From Doris montereyensis (taxonomy: Eukaryota > Mollusca > Gastropoda > Nudibranchia > Dorididae): a stretch of 64,000 nt of DNA. Shown here piece by piece: positions 11,727-22,633 of this stretch; the first letter of the stretch is position 1; each line of letters starts with the position of its first letter. The notes below the pieces were generated by a model. That model saw nothing but the letters and a program-made list of their open reading frames with translations, was not told the origin of the DNA and searched no databases. The translations under genes were made by a program, and so were the position numbers. The stretch spans positions 71,001 to 135,000 of the forward strand of contig JAXRKP010000217.1 in the NCBI GenBank assembly GCA_037039925.1, read 5' to 3'.

Positions 11727-11979
11727 GAGCTTATCCTGGTTTCTATAACGTGAAGCCGAATAGGTGACAATAATCACCTCCTGGCCAGGGCGCTAGTCTG
11801 ACGCGGGCTTTTACTCCCAAACTAGTGCCTTTATCCATTTGCACCTGGGTAGAGTGGGGAAAATACGTGTTAAGTGTCTTTCCCAAGAACACAACGTCGG
11901 ACCTAGCTTTGTTGGGATTCGAACTCGGTACCTCATGATCCCCAGTCTGGCAGCTTAACTGCTCAGCCACCGACACCAC
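11727..11979 (-). mobile_element. tRNA-derived SINE, family A, copy 2 (best preserved)
   Basis: Minus-strand reading starts GGTGTCGGTGGCTGAGCAGT (box A-like), has box B GAGTTCGAATCCC, then the family body 'gttcttgggaaagacactt', 'ctacccaggtgcaaatgg', 'gcgtcagactagcgccc', 'caggaggtgatta'. This copy gives the clearest tRNA-like head of the four in the window. Confidence 0.8.
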
Positions 11980-13007
11980 CCTATAGTATCAGTGTATTAT
12001 TCTTATTTCATATTACTGAATTACTGTACGTTTAACAATGAGCATGGGATTATTTCACTTTTTGTATGGAGAATATGATGTAATTACCTGGTTTTTCTAT
12101 GGTGCATTGTATTATCTATCAAATTATGTTACTTTTAAAGGACTGTATGAGTATGAGTATCAATTCTAATCTTTGCATTATTTAGCTATTACAATAATGA
12201 TACATTTGTAGTATTATTCAATATCCATTTAAATTCCCATGTCATGCCAGTCTTGTTTTTATATACAATTATAAAGGTTTGAAGAATCTTGAGACAAAGA
12301 GATTAGTATTTATGTTTTCACACTGCCTTTTATTTTTATAATATAATGTCATTGTAACAAGCCTTGCTTGTTTCATATTGCTCAAGAAGTAATCACCACC
12401 AAGTATTAAGATTCATATTTTATGAAATATATTATGTTTGTCTTGTGTTTTTATTTTTAATTGTTTTTTTTTGTAGAGATGGGAAGGAAGGAAAATAGGA
12501 ATAAACAGAAAACATATTAAGTATGTTCTTGTTTTTTTTACGAAAAAATGCATCTGCCCATCTACGCAGTATGATTTTTATCTGTCTCATTTAGTCATTA
12601 TTATCACATTTTAATTTTATGATGTAGATTTATGTCAAGTATGTATATCATTATCAGTGGTTGAAAACCCGGGATTCGCTGAGTCAGTCTTAGGAGTTGA
12701 CGGAGGTATGCTCCATTCATCTTACTGAAGGTTTCGGTGAAGGCATGTATGAAACTTACAGGGTTCAGTACCCCAACCTCTGATGTATGTATGTTTCCAT
12801 CCGACTATATTTTTGTATGTATATTTACATACCTATACACAAGATTGTCTTTGAGCAGTGCGAGTGCTTTCATTTTCACATAATGCTTCAGTCAGTTTTG
12901 CAGTCACCCTGTCTTTTAATATTTCGTCTTGGTTATTTTGTCCTTTTATCGGCTTCTTACCTTTGGGGAGTAAACTAAAGAGTCATAGAGTCATTAATTT
13001 CAATTTA
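11980..13007. other. Intergenic sequence with no recognised feature
   Basis: AT-rich; short open frames only. A segment at 12655-12785 ('aaaacccgggattcgctgag') has a higher-GC, repeat-like look, but I found no second copy in the window. Confidence 0.45.
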
Positions 13008-13514
13008 CACTCAAACTTTGCTATACCGCCTCCCACTATTAATACCGCCATTCTTGCATACCACCAGCTTTTCACCTGTGTATTGTATGATCAGATAGTA
13101 TACAAAAACAATAAATAAAATATCTCATAATACCCCCTTATTTCTGCCAATGATTTGGTGTTTCTTCATAACTATTGCAAAATATATTTTGCTATAATTC
13201 AATTGTACTTACTATACCGCCATCGTGAGTCATCAAACCCTTACCTGAAGTGGTAGAATCTAGTTTACCTTGGTCAAAGAACATGGAGTTATAAACACAC
13301 ACAAAAGTATGTCTCATCCCCACACACGATTCACTACTCCTCTCTCACTCTACATAGTCCTGGGTTAATTTAATCTTCCCCTGGTTCTTGTAGATCTACA
13401 TATACTTTACTTCGACAGTGATTCTCTCCCGTTTTGTAAACTTGCTAATAGCGTTTTTATTATAACGCAAAGTTACCACTGGTATAACGGCTGGCGATGT
13501 TTAAGGTTTGAGTG
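13008..13514. mobile_element. TA-flanked MITE (CACTCAAAC inverted ends)
   Basis: Left end CACTCAAACTTTGCTATACC; right end in reverse complement CACTCAAACCTTAAACATCG. TA lies outside both ends (13006-13007, 13515-13516). Internal copies of 'ctataccgcc' and 'ataccgcc' recur. The end sequence of a related copy occurs at 20860-20937. 507 bp and non-coding: a pogo/Tc1-type non-autonomous element. Confidence 0.6.
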
Positions 13515-13545
13515 TACTCTGAAGTACAGTTACGACTTAATAAAT

Positions 13546-13831
13546 GGTGTCGGCCTCTCAACCAAACGGTGGTGGGTTCAAACCCTGGCAGGTTGAAACG
13601 CCTTTGTCAAGTTTTTCGAGTAGAATTTAACCCCCCCCCCCCCCCCCGATCCAGGTAGGTGGTCGACACCTAGTCCCATCGAAGATGGATAAAAAGGAGG
13701 TCCCGTGTGCAGATGACAACACTTTGTGCACGTTAAAGATCCCTTGGTTGTTTACAGGGCAGTTAGGGCAAAATTTAAGAACAAATCCTACCAAAACTCC
13801 CGAGGTCACCTCAGTTGTGGATGTGGGTAAA
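13546..13831 (+). mobile_element. tRNA-derived SINE, family B, copy 1
   Basis: Starts GGTGTCGGCCTCTCAACC, with box B-like GGGTTCAAACCCTG, then a poly-C run (about 13630-13647) and a body 'gatccaggtaggtgg', 'cacctagtcccatcg', 'cgttaaagatccc', 'tgtttacagggcag', ending 'gtggatgtgggtaaat'. The same order occurs at 27025-27305, and the 3' half in reverse at 29888-29975. Confidence 0.8.
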
Positions 13832-13841
13832 TATCTTGGTA

Positions 13842-14001
13842 CAGTAGTTGCTGGATAAAGGCACGCCCTTAAGGCACAGGAAAAAGCATGCTTTTATGCA
13901 TACCGTGTGTTTTTGTGAACACTTTTATTATATAGTAAAAATTTGGTCAGCAGATGTAAGTGTGTGTTTATGCAGAGTGTGCTTTTATTCAGCGACAACT
14001 G
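13842..14001. mobile_element. 160-bp TA-flanked MITE
   Basis: Left end CAGTAGTTGCTGGATAAAGG; right end in reverse complement CAGTTGTCGCTGAATAAAAG. The ends match at about 18 of 24 positions and sit inside TA dinucleotides (13840-13841, 14002-14003). The interior is 'gcatgcttttatgcat'-rich and non-coding. It starts about 10 bp after the family B SINE ends. Confidence 0.6.
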
Positions 14002-14003
14002 TA

Positions 14004-15119
14004 TATATTTTCTTTTCTTATTTTTGACTAAAAATTAGATTCTCTTTGAAGGCGTAACCACATCATATACATGTATTTCAGAGTTGATACAATTGCTATA
14101 CAAGAGTGATTGATGTTACTTGTTTGAAATATAATGTTATATTTCTATAATGCTTAGCTTTTTGATGAATCAGATGCACAATTAAACAATATGCATATAT
14201 ATTAAATTCATGAAGATCAGATTTATTCTGATTTGCAGGATTCATTTTCTGATTTATCAATTTTTCTTAAGCAATATTTTAATTATTCCTGAAATATTAT
14301 AGGAATTGGCTTCTTTATGTCATGCAATGCTTTTAATGTAAATCTGTTTACTTTAGTATTTTTTTTTCAATCTAATAAACGGTTTATTTCAAAATGTAGA
14401 TTCGTTGGTGTTCGTGAACAATGTTGATTTTTTTAGGAATTACTTTACTTGTTCTGTTACTGTTGAACAAGATTTTAAGAGGAGGAGCGGCTCTTGAAGA
14501 TCGTTTTGAAACTTGATAAAGCAAGACACCTGTAACCTTCATATATGAGATCCATATTAGGGTAGAAATTTGACCAATCGTTGCCATGGAAACGATGCCA
14601 CATTGAATTTATATACATGTCATGAATTTTTAAAACAATAAAAAACTGCATAAATTTCTTTACGTATGTGTTCCAAAATTGGTACACATCTTTATTTACA
14701 TACAACGAACAAAAGGATGCATAGGTTTGGATAAATCTGTCAAACTTTTAGTTTTATGGAATTTGAAAATTTATGAACAACTACAATATTTTCACTCAAA
14801 AATTTATTTCTCAGAAAATATACAACATAACATCTAAAGCATGCATACTTTTATTTAATACATTGAAATTTAGGTCTGGAAGTTCAAGTCAATTGGTTGA
14901 AAAATGTGAAAGAAGTTAAAAAAAAAAAAAGGTCCAAAAAGTATATTTTGAAGTTTATGTAATACTTTGAAATGTTATAAAACCTTGCGAGTCTCTCAAG
15001 TACTTCGTGTTGACCCTGTTTCAACTGTCCTGGCTCCCTTTATACTTATACTCATGTTGGATGGCACCTTTTGAAAACAAGTGCATGGAATATGTCACAT
15101 GTTTTTCCTGACAGGACCA
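14004..15119. other. Intergenic sequence with no recognised feature
   Basis: AT-rich sequence with A-runs (14919-14931). The open frames at 14384-14705 (minus) are unremarkable. Nothing further supported. Confidence 0.45.
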
Positions 15120-15957
15120 TTCGTCAAAAATATATTTTATGGATGAATTACATTGTGGTGATCCTTGAAAGACTTAAAAGGGCAATCGATGCCCAACTAC
15201 GAGATGAGTAAGCGAGATTTAGACAAAATAGATCATGTACTGACCCAATAGCCACATTGTGCATCATAGTTGAGCAATCACTAGAGTGCAATTCACTACT
15301 ATCAATCTCATTGACTTTGAAAACGCATTTGACAGCCTCCATATGGATTCTTTTTTGAAATTTCTGTGACGTTATGGAGTACCCATAAAACTTACAAGAA
15401 TGATATAGACATCATATGAAGATATGACTGCGAAAGTAGTACATGCTGGAGAAGTCTCTGAATCTTTCAGCATTATAACGGAGTTTATCAAGGTTGTCTT
15501 CTTTGCCCCTTTCTGTTTCTTTTAGCCATCGACTTCCTGATGAAGACTGCAACAGATGGGAGCAGAAATGGCATTCAGTGGACTTTAACAAAACAAGTTA
15601 ACGACCTGACTTTGCCGATGATATCGCTTGCTTTCACATGCGCACAAGCAAATGCAAGAGAAAACAGATGCCATTGAGACCATAGCATCATCTGTGGGAC
15701 TTGGACTCGACTGCAAGAAAACCAAGACTCTTTGCAACTGCAAAACCTGCAACACTGGCAATAAATGTACAAGGAGAGCCGCTGGAAAATATGGAAAACT
15801 TTGCTACCTGGGGAGTATGATTGATGGTGTGGAAGAAGATGTTAAAACCAGGATACAGAAAGTATGGCAAGCATTTTTAAGCCTTAACAAGGTATGGTCC
15901 AGCAGAAGTTTACCAGAAAGAATCAAACTAAGGATATTCAACTCAAAATTTTATTAA
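15120..15957 (+). pseudogene. Decayed non-LTR reverse transcriptase fragment
   Basis: Across several frames the plus strand shows the RT landmarks in order: ILERLKRAID-QLRDE, a remnant of the F-R-x-x-R-S/C-T-D block, IDFENAFDS-like text around 15310, the RQGCLLSP-like region near 15490, and LTFADD-like near 15610. The longest open piece (15628-15957) reads KQMQEKTDAIETIASSVGL, then KYGKLCYLGSMIDGVEEDV and RIKLRIFNS. The missing endonuclease, stops and frame changes make it dead. It abuts the 3' end of the minus-strand SETMAR-like gene. Confidence 0.8.
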
Positions 15958-16050
15958 CAGTTGTACTGATTTGAAAAGAAATCATATGCTGACCAAACAT
16001 CATGGTATAGGTAGTAGTACTAGAAGAGATATATCTAAACAATAACCTAG

Positions 16051-17219
16051 CTATGCATGAAAAAACAGTTGACTATCATATGGTAAAAAGCCCTTGCAGT
16101 TTGTGCTTTGACAGAAACACATCCTTCTTGGAATTTTTGATCTAGGTATTGACAAATTATCTTTTGAAGTATCAACAGATATATCATCACTATTTGTTTC
16201 ATTTGTTTTTTCCCTACTATGACTAGGCAGTAGGGTTTTGTCATCAGAATTGTATTGTATCACATTTGCTTGGTCAGAATGTTCAGTTTCAGAGGATTCT
16301 TTTAGTTTAGATGTTTTGACGGAGCGAGAGGTATTTTGTGATGGTTTGATAGTCAAGTCAGCATTAATTTTTCTTTTATTCACAGAATGAAATGGTTCTG
16401 CATTTTCTTTTTTTGGGACTGACATTGGATAAAGTTAAAAGAGATCTTTCTTTCCCATTACTACCTAAATTTTGTTGTAGATCTTGAGATGATAAATTAG
16501 TTTGTACGGCTATTTCAGAGCATAGTGATGCCACTCGCTTCTCGTCTGTAGATTTTTCAGGCATGACATCATCGAGGCAGGCACATCCGCTGTAGTCAAA
16601 AGTAAGTTCCTCTCCACTGAAAATCTTCCTCTTAGCAAAAGAGCTAATCGTGGAACGCTATGGTTCACACGCACAGGAATCATGATCAAATTCGGGTCAC
16701 ATGAGTGATTAATAAATCGTCCAATATTTCCTATTATTCTAGGATCCACATAAGTTTGACTTTGTGAAAGAACACCATATTCTTTCACAGCAATGAGGTA
16801 ATTCATTTTCCCCAATTCTTCACACATTTTTAACCGTTTCTTTGCTTCATTCTCACTGACTATTTCACCTGCATATTCACACACAAAAGCTGAACGGGGA
16901 ATCTCCTCTTCTGCCATAAGACCATATCCCTTTTCAACTGTCGTTATGACCCTAACCTTAGATTGTATTCCTTTCTGAACAAGTCTAAGAGAGCATATAC
17001 TAGTATCGCACTTGCAGTTTTTGCCACATTCAATGATGGAACGAGTGGGTTGCCCAGAGGAAAAGTTTTTCCATAAGCAGCCCATTGTTATAGGCAGGAC
17101 CAAAATTCTGAGGCATGGACAGAAGTCTGAAGAACAAACTTTGTCACAGGAACATCCTTCAAATTCTTCCAAAACAGTTCAAGAGTACATTCTGGTCCAG
17201 GTACATTTGTCTTCACATA
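16051..17219 (-). CDS. SETMAR: SETMAR-like exon 2 (pre-SET, SET, insert, post-SET; frame errors)
   Basis: Acceptor on the minus strand 'tttccccacag' just above 17219; stop is the minus-strand TAG at 16053-16051. It opens YVKTNVPGPECTLELF, shifts frame near 17175 to EEFEGCSCDK, shows a local double shift over about 17060-17110 (family-like NFGPAYNNGLL lies in another frame), then is open through NHSVPRLALL. It shifts near 16637 at a T-run to FAKRKIFSGEELTFDYSG, and again at the A-run near 16415 to reach the post-SET. All breaks are at homopolymers or compensate each other, which suggests read error. Confidence 0.85.
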
Positions 17220-18700
17220 CTGTGGGGAAAATGAAGGGAAATTAAACAATTGCAAAACAAAAATGTTTTAGAAAACATTATTTCAATCTTGTTATTAGTG
17301 TTATCCCGCTCTATATAGTAAGTAATTACTGCAATTTTATTAATGTCTGATAGTATCTTATCTGTTACGATAAAGATGTATGGAAAAAGGCTAAATGAGT
17401 TTTTTTGATGCACATCCTGGCTACTAAAAGGAAATCCTTGATTAAATCGTTACATACTCATCTGACATGTGATGCAAGTCAAAGTGATAAATATAGAACT
17501 TTAATAATTTCACATGATGTAAAATTTGACATGAGTATTGAGTAGCAATTAATGACACAATGCTGAAAAAATAATAATTAAACCTTGGCTTGATGGAACA
17601 AAATTAATTGTTTTAACCTCAGTTTTGAAGACAACTTTGATGAGGTCATGAAGACACTTTTTTTATCCAAAAATTAAGGCATACATTTTATATTTCTTAA
17701 TAAACCCCACTGAAATAAAGATCTTTATTTCTTTTTAAAAAATGTGATGTTTCTTTTCACATTTAACTCAAAATAATTTACACAAGAGCCTTTGACTTTA
17801 TTGTAAGAAATTTCGGTCTGCTAATTGCCAATGGTAAAAGAAAATCTTTGAGATAAAATGGTCCAACATATGGGTAATAGTAATAGTACAGCACTCTACA
17901 TGTAATCTGTTTGTTTGTCTCACTCTGCCTCCATCCTTTCCGCCACTCTATTTTGTCTTTATCTATTTATTACACATCCCCTCTCTTTCACACACACACA
18001 CTGTACAGAATACTCTTAAATTTAAATTAGACAAACCAACATACAGAAGAGGAAGAATATTAGCAATATGGACCATACATACCAGATTAAATGAAAGTAA
18101 AGTAACAAAAAAAGAAAGAAAAGAAAAACAAAGAAAATGTTGAGATAGTCAAACCAGACATCCTGCATATGAATATCATGATCTGTACTTGCCATGTGCA
18201 CCATTTATGTATTATTTTTGGTATAAATTGCAATCAAGGAAGTATGATATTATGTCGAAGGTCATATTGGGCCTATAAGCAAACTTTGTGGATTTGTTGA
18301 ATGACAATCATTAACTTCTTTTAGTGCAAGATTTTTTATGAAGCTTGTATAGAAGGATATAAAATCAAGAGAACACTGGCAAAACTTTTTCGTTACCACA
18401 TAGGAAATGTAGTTGGGAGACTTCATATCCTCCTTTGAACAATGACAGTGTTGTTGATTTACACACTTTTTAAGAGGTCAAAATGTACATAACATGAGAA
18501 GCTGTGAAGAAGGATATATAAAAATCTTTGTATCACATCAGTGACTTGCATATGATTATAATATAATCCAGCTTTCAGCTGACAACTGGATAGTAGTACG
18601 AGAGATGTACATGAATAGATTATGTACAAACCTGAAAGTGATTAGCATGCTGAGGCCCATAAATTGGAAAACATTCAATTCCTTGTGTCAAATCCTCCAT
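16051..18700 (-). CDS. SETMAR: SETMAR-like histone-lysine methyltransferase (two exons, no mariner domain)
   Basis: Exons (minus): 18700-18632 and 17219-16051. The protein has a short N-terminal lead, a cysteine-rich pre-SET (EFEGCSCDKVCSSDFCPCL; IIECGKNCKCDTSICSLRLV), the SET core (GYGLMAEEEIPRSAFVCEYA; IGNIGRFINHSCDPN; the LTFDYSG block) and post-SET CFCQSTNCKGFLPYDSQLF. Relatives of this type methylate histone H3 (H3K36 in human SETMAR); the order and spacing match SETMAR rather than SUV39 or EHMT. Roughly 130 residues rich in Ser/Lys/Asp separate the SET core from post-SET, where human SETMAR has about 30. No transposase domain follows; the stop comes right after post-SET. There are at least three apparent single-base frame errors (see exon 2). 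Confidence 0.88.
17220..18631 (-). other. SETMAR-like intron 1
   Basis: 1.4-kb intron bounded by GT (minus strand, at 18631-18630) and AG (17221-17220). AT-rich; (CA)n short run near 17991-18000. No element recognised. Confidence 0.7.
18632..18700 (-). CDS. SETMAR: SETMAR-like exon 1 (start codon)
   Basis: Minus-strand ATG at 18700-18698, 23 codons reading MEDLTQGIECFPIYGPQHAN and HFQ, then donor GTTTGT. Joined to exon 2 it gives HFQ-YVKTNVPGPE, matching the F-x-Y-x-x-x-N-V-x-G-P lead-in of SETMAR-type proteins. A minus-strand 'cacag' lies immediately upstream of the ATG, so a 5' UTR intron may precede it. Confidence 0.75.
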
Positions 18701-18794
18701 ACTGTGAGCTGAAAATTTCATTTAAAAATTAGAGGATATATATTCTCTTGAGGAAAGAAAACAAACTTGAGTAAAATTCTGGACAATTAGTCTC

Positions 18795-18985
18795 ACCCTA
18801 ACCACTGCCACCGACGCCACAAAGATTATGAGGTTCTGGGTTTTGAATCCTGACAAAGCTTGATCAGGTGACTGCTTTTTGGGAAAGACATTTAAAAATA
18901 TATATATTTCCTTCTAGGTACAAATGGGGACTAAAATCTGTGTCAGACTAACATGCTCTCCAGGAGGCATTGTGCCATGTATTAG
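18795..18985 (+). mobile_element. tRNA-derived SINE, family A, copy 3 (degraded)
   Basis: 'cctaaccactgccaccgacg' is a scrambled head, then 'gaggttctgggttttgaatcc' (box B remnant), 'tttttgggaaagacattt', 'ctaggtacaaatgggga', 'tgtgtcagactaacatgc', 'ccaggaggcatt'. The order matches the other family A copies but with an internal AT expansion (18895-18910). Confidence 0.65.
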
Positions 18986-19439
18986 AGCTGGGGTTGGATT
19001 CAACATTTCTGTGACTTTTGGACCTCAGACGGGCCGACGCAAAGACTTTCAGATCTCGGATGGTCTAAACCCTAACCACCGCTCCCCCCCTTAAACTGGA
19101 AAACTTTTATATGAGATGAATACAGGATCTGAACGTCTATCAGGCTCAAGATGTACTTCCTCTATGTTGTGTCATCACTATTCCTATAAAAACATTTTTT
19201 TAGTGCTAAATGGCCAAGAAATAGCACCGTTTAATGGTCCTTCATTTGGATCTGACATCGTAAAGTCAAAAATGTAAGCTGACAAATTTCTGTCTCTGCT
19301 TTCAGCACTTTCGTTTTGCAAGAAAAGCCTGAGTTTAGTGTATTAGCAATTCAAATAGTTGCAGTATGTATTATCAATTATATTATATCTTCTGGTTTTG
19401 GCGTGGTATGTTTTGTATTAGCACTTTTAGTGGGGCTTC

Positions 19440-20860
19440 ACAGAGATGCGATTAATAACGTCTAAAGATTGGCCACAGGCGGGAGGCTTTTAATAGTTTT
19501 AGAGTAGAATACTTCCTATTATACGGCCAACCAAAAAGATAGATCTGTACTATAAGTGGTCCTATGTATTATTATGACACTGGACATTTACAGGACAGCT
19601 AAGGTATTGTATCACCTGCTGTTAGCATTATCATGCACAGCAATGGTACTTCAGCCGTGCAAGCTGATGGAATTACAACATACAGTCGGACCCGCTTATT
19701 CCAAATTCGGTTTACCTAAAGTCCCTGTTATTCCAATTTTTTTCCAGAAAACAGTTTTTTTTTATTACATTTGAATCGGTTAATTCAAATCTCGACCCGC
19801 TTTTAATCCAATTTTTTTTGGCCATGGAGAATAACATAAAAGATTTGATTGAATCAAACCCAGCCATAAATCAAAGCAAAACTTCACAATAGTACCACAC
19901 AAAGGCCTCTGGTTAATTTCAATTAAGGTAAATGAATAGATACCGCACCAGTCAACACAATAGTGCCAAACATGTGCCATTCACAGGTTAGACGATGTCA
20001 GTGTGTGTAAGCTGCACCGTTTACCTGTTACTAAGTTAGTAGTGAAATGGTCGTAGTGATGTGGCGGGGGGACCGAGGTGTAACGAAAATTAAGCTGTTT
20101 AGACAGAAATCAAAGAAATTGACATCAATAGAGCTGTGATTCTAGAAGTCTAGACCAGACGTTTTTAAACCTGGTCACGCTTTTCATTGTTTCCGTCTGG
20201 TCGATTTAATATAATCTTACATACGTGCATATAAAGCTGAACATCTCCAACTTTGACCGCTTAAAAACACAGGAACCACTGAACCCACAACCTCCATATT
20301 TCGCATGTAGATTTCAAAAGCCTGCTTTAGGTTCTTAGTGAATACTCTTGGATCAAATCAGCATTTTAATTGACTGAAGAAATATTGTTTTGCATGAGTT
20401 CCACAAAACTTTTTACTGTTAATTTTACTCATTCCTTCATTTCCGATCAATAAGTCTGTAATGAAAAGCCCGCTTAACCTAAGTATCGAATATTGTACCG
20501 GTACTTGATATCATCTGCACCCAGTAACCTATTATGTAGTTCATCGTTGAAATATAATAATCCAAAATCCCTTGCTGAACGCCGCCCCCCCCCCCCATCC
20601 CCACCATGGTGTGGAGGTAGAGTGTTCAGGGAAAGGGGTTGTGGCTAGATTTCTTCCGTCTGACCTCTAAATATAAATCTAAGCCGATACTGACTACAAG
20701 TACAAATTTGACCCACTTTCTTTACACCGCTATACTGTAAATTGACAGAGCAGAGCTTGAGAGCTAGATCTAGATAGATCTAGATCTAGATCTAGATCTA
20801 ATCTTATCTAGATCTACTCAGTCATGTGTGTTAACAAAAATGCTAATATTTTGCAAACCC
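19440..20860. other. Intergenic sequence between SETMAR and PBRM1, with transposon-end remnants
   Basis: At 19681-19800 'cagtcggacccgcttattcc', 'ttattccaattttt' and 'gacccgcttttaatcc' look like one end of a pogo/Tc1-type element; the partner end was not found. A C-run lies at about 20582-20596 and an (AGATCT)n tract at 20764-20816. No coding evidence. Confidence 0.4.
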
Positions 20861-20937
20861 TGTTATACCGCATCCTCGTTATACCGCCAAAGTTGCGTTG
20901 GTCCCAAGATAGGGGGTATAATAATGGGGTTTGAGTG
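20860..20937. mobile_element. End fragment of the CACTCAAAC MITE family
   Basis: 'accctgttataccgcatcc', 'gttataccgcc' and the terminus GGGGTTTGAGTG followed by TA (20938-20939) match the right end and internal motifs of the element at 13008-13514. The opposite end could not be identified, so it is likely truncated. Confidence 0.5.
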
Positions 20938-21226
20938 TACACCAAGTTACTCACTTACTCACTACACTACATAATTATCCCGTTTATCTGTGATCCAGTG
21001 ATCAGTGAAAGCGAAAGTGGAAGTAGATATAATACCACTTGCACTCACATATAAAGTTATTTTGGTAATACGTTCAGCGTGATCCTAATTCAAATATATA
21101 TGATATCTATACAACACTCTATTGTGTTGATCTCATTATTAATTATTGTTTAATAGGTCTTCAAAGTGAACACAATTTTATTCGAAAATATATAATAACT
21201 ATCCCCACGCTACTAACCAAATGCTA

Positions 21227-21380
21227 ACATGGCGGCCTTTTTGACCCGGTTTGTGATGTAGTACTGAAGGCTTTGTTTTGAAAGTGTCATGCAGAAAGGT
21301 TTTCATGCGATTTTTTGTTAAATCTGCGCTACAAGTTGCGATTTCCTTTACTATCTTGGTGGTGAAGTACATTTAGACGG
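21227..21380 (+). promoter_or_regulatory. Possible PBRM1 promoter-proximal non-coding exon with YY1-like site
   Basis: CTAACATGGCGGCC (near 21226-21239) fits the YY1 consensus AANATGGCGGC, often found just downstream of transcription starts. About 145 bp later CGG|GTAAGT (donor from 21381) is a perfect splice donor. A matching 5' UTR acceptor lies at 25020-25021 immediately before the PBRM1 start codon. Inference: first non-coding exon of PBRM1. RNA evidence is required. Confidence 0.4.
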
Positions 21381-21922
21381 GTAAGTTTTCTTTTGGAAGC
21401 AGAAAGAATCGTATGTTACTGTTTACTCTATTTTGACTCGCACCACCACCCACTCGATATCACCTCCTTGTTTCTTTGTTCATATAAACTAATCGATGAA
21501 TAAATATCAATCATTCATTAGAGACCGTTAGTTAGGATGCAGAAATTGCGGTTGAAATATGATGAAAAACTGTTGATCGTTAATTTAATGTATCAATTAG
21601 AAACTATATTATTTCTAGATCTAGATCTTGAGCTAGATAAATCTAGGTCTAGTTTTCTTGAGTTTGTTTTGAATGATGTCCAGATTATAGATCAGTAGAT
21701 CTAGATCTAGAAGATCTAGATTCAAGATTCTGCGTTGATTTATTGATTAATTTTTATAAATTTTAATTTGTGTTTAAAATGAAAATGAGCTTTCAATCTA
21801 ATAATCTTAGAGATCTAGATCTGGAAGGAGTCTAGATCTAGATCTATACATAGTCGGTCACGGTCAAGGTTTGTTTGTTTTGAAGTTGGCCCAATAAAGT
21901 CGTAGATCTAGAGCTCATGGTG

Positions 21923-22633
21923 TTAACCCAAGTAGAGCTCGTTGTTACAGGAAGTGAACTTCTTACAGTGAAGGGTTGCCCCAGCCATTTGCATAAAAAA
22001 ACGAGCGTGTGCAACGGGTGAAGCTAGGATTTAGACTTAGTTTGTATAATGAGTTTACATTTACGGATGATAAAAGACCTATAAAACATATTTTCTATAA
22101 GTTGAAAGAATAAGGAATTCATATTGAAATGTTATTGCAACAAGAGAAACTTAAACTTGGGACTAAACAATAGCAGGGATAGCGTGTAATCAACTTAGGC
22201 TTGCACGAAGTGTGTTGAATGGGAAAGCGCCACTTCGGTGAATAATAACGAGGCTATCGGGAAGCCACAAGTAAGCTTAACCCAAGTAGAGTTTGTGGTG
22301 TTACCGGAAGTGACCTTACAGTGAGGGGTTTCCCCAGCCATTTGTATGAAAAAACGAGTGTCTGCAACGGGCTAAGCTAGGATTTAGACTTAGTTTGAAC
22401 AATGAGTTCGTGTTAACAGATGATAAAAGACCTATAAAACATGCATGGTCTATAAGTTGAAAGAATAAGGAATTCATTTGAGATGTTATTGCAATAAGTG
22501 AAACTTAAGCTAAGGACTGAACATTAGCAGCGATAGCCGTGTAATCAACTTAGACCTCTCACAAAGTGTGTTGAATGGGAAAGAGTCACTTTGACGAATG
22601 ATAACAAGGCTATCGGGAAAGCCACGAGCTTAA
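21923..22633. repeat. 354-bp tandem duplication bounded by TTAA
   Basis: Units 21923-22276 and 22277-22630, highly similar from end to end (TTAACCCAAGTAGAG ... 'gcaacggg' ... 'taggatttagacttagttt' ... 'gataaaagacctataaaaca' ... 'ggctatcgggaa' ... 'agccac'). A TTAA stands at the start of each unit and after the second (22630-22633). No open frame of note. Its nature is unknown; the TTAA spacing suggests transposon-related origin, but I see no clear terminal inverted repeat. Confidence 0.75.
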
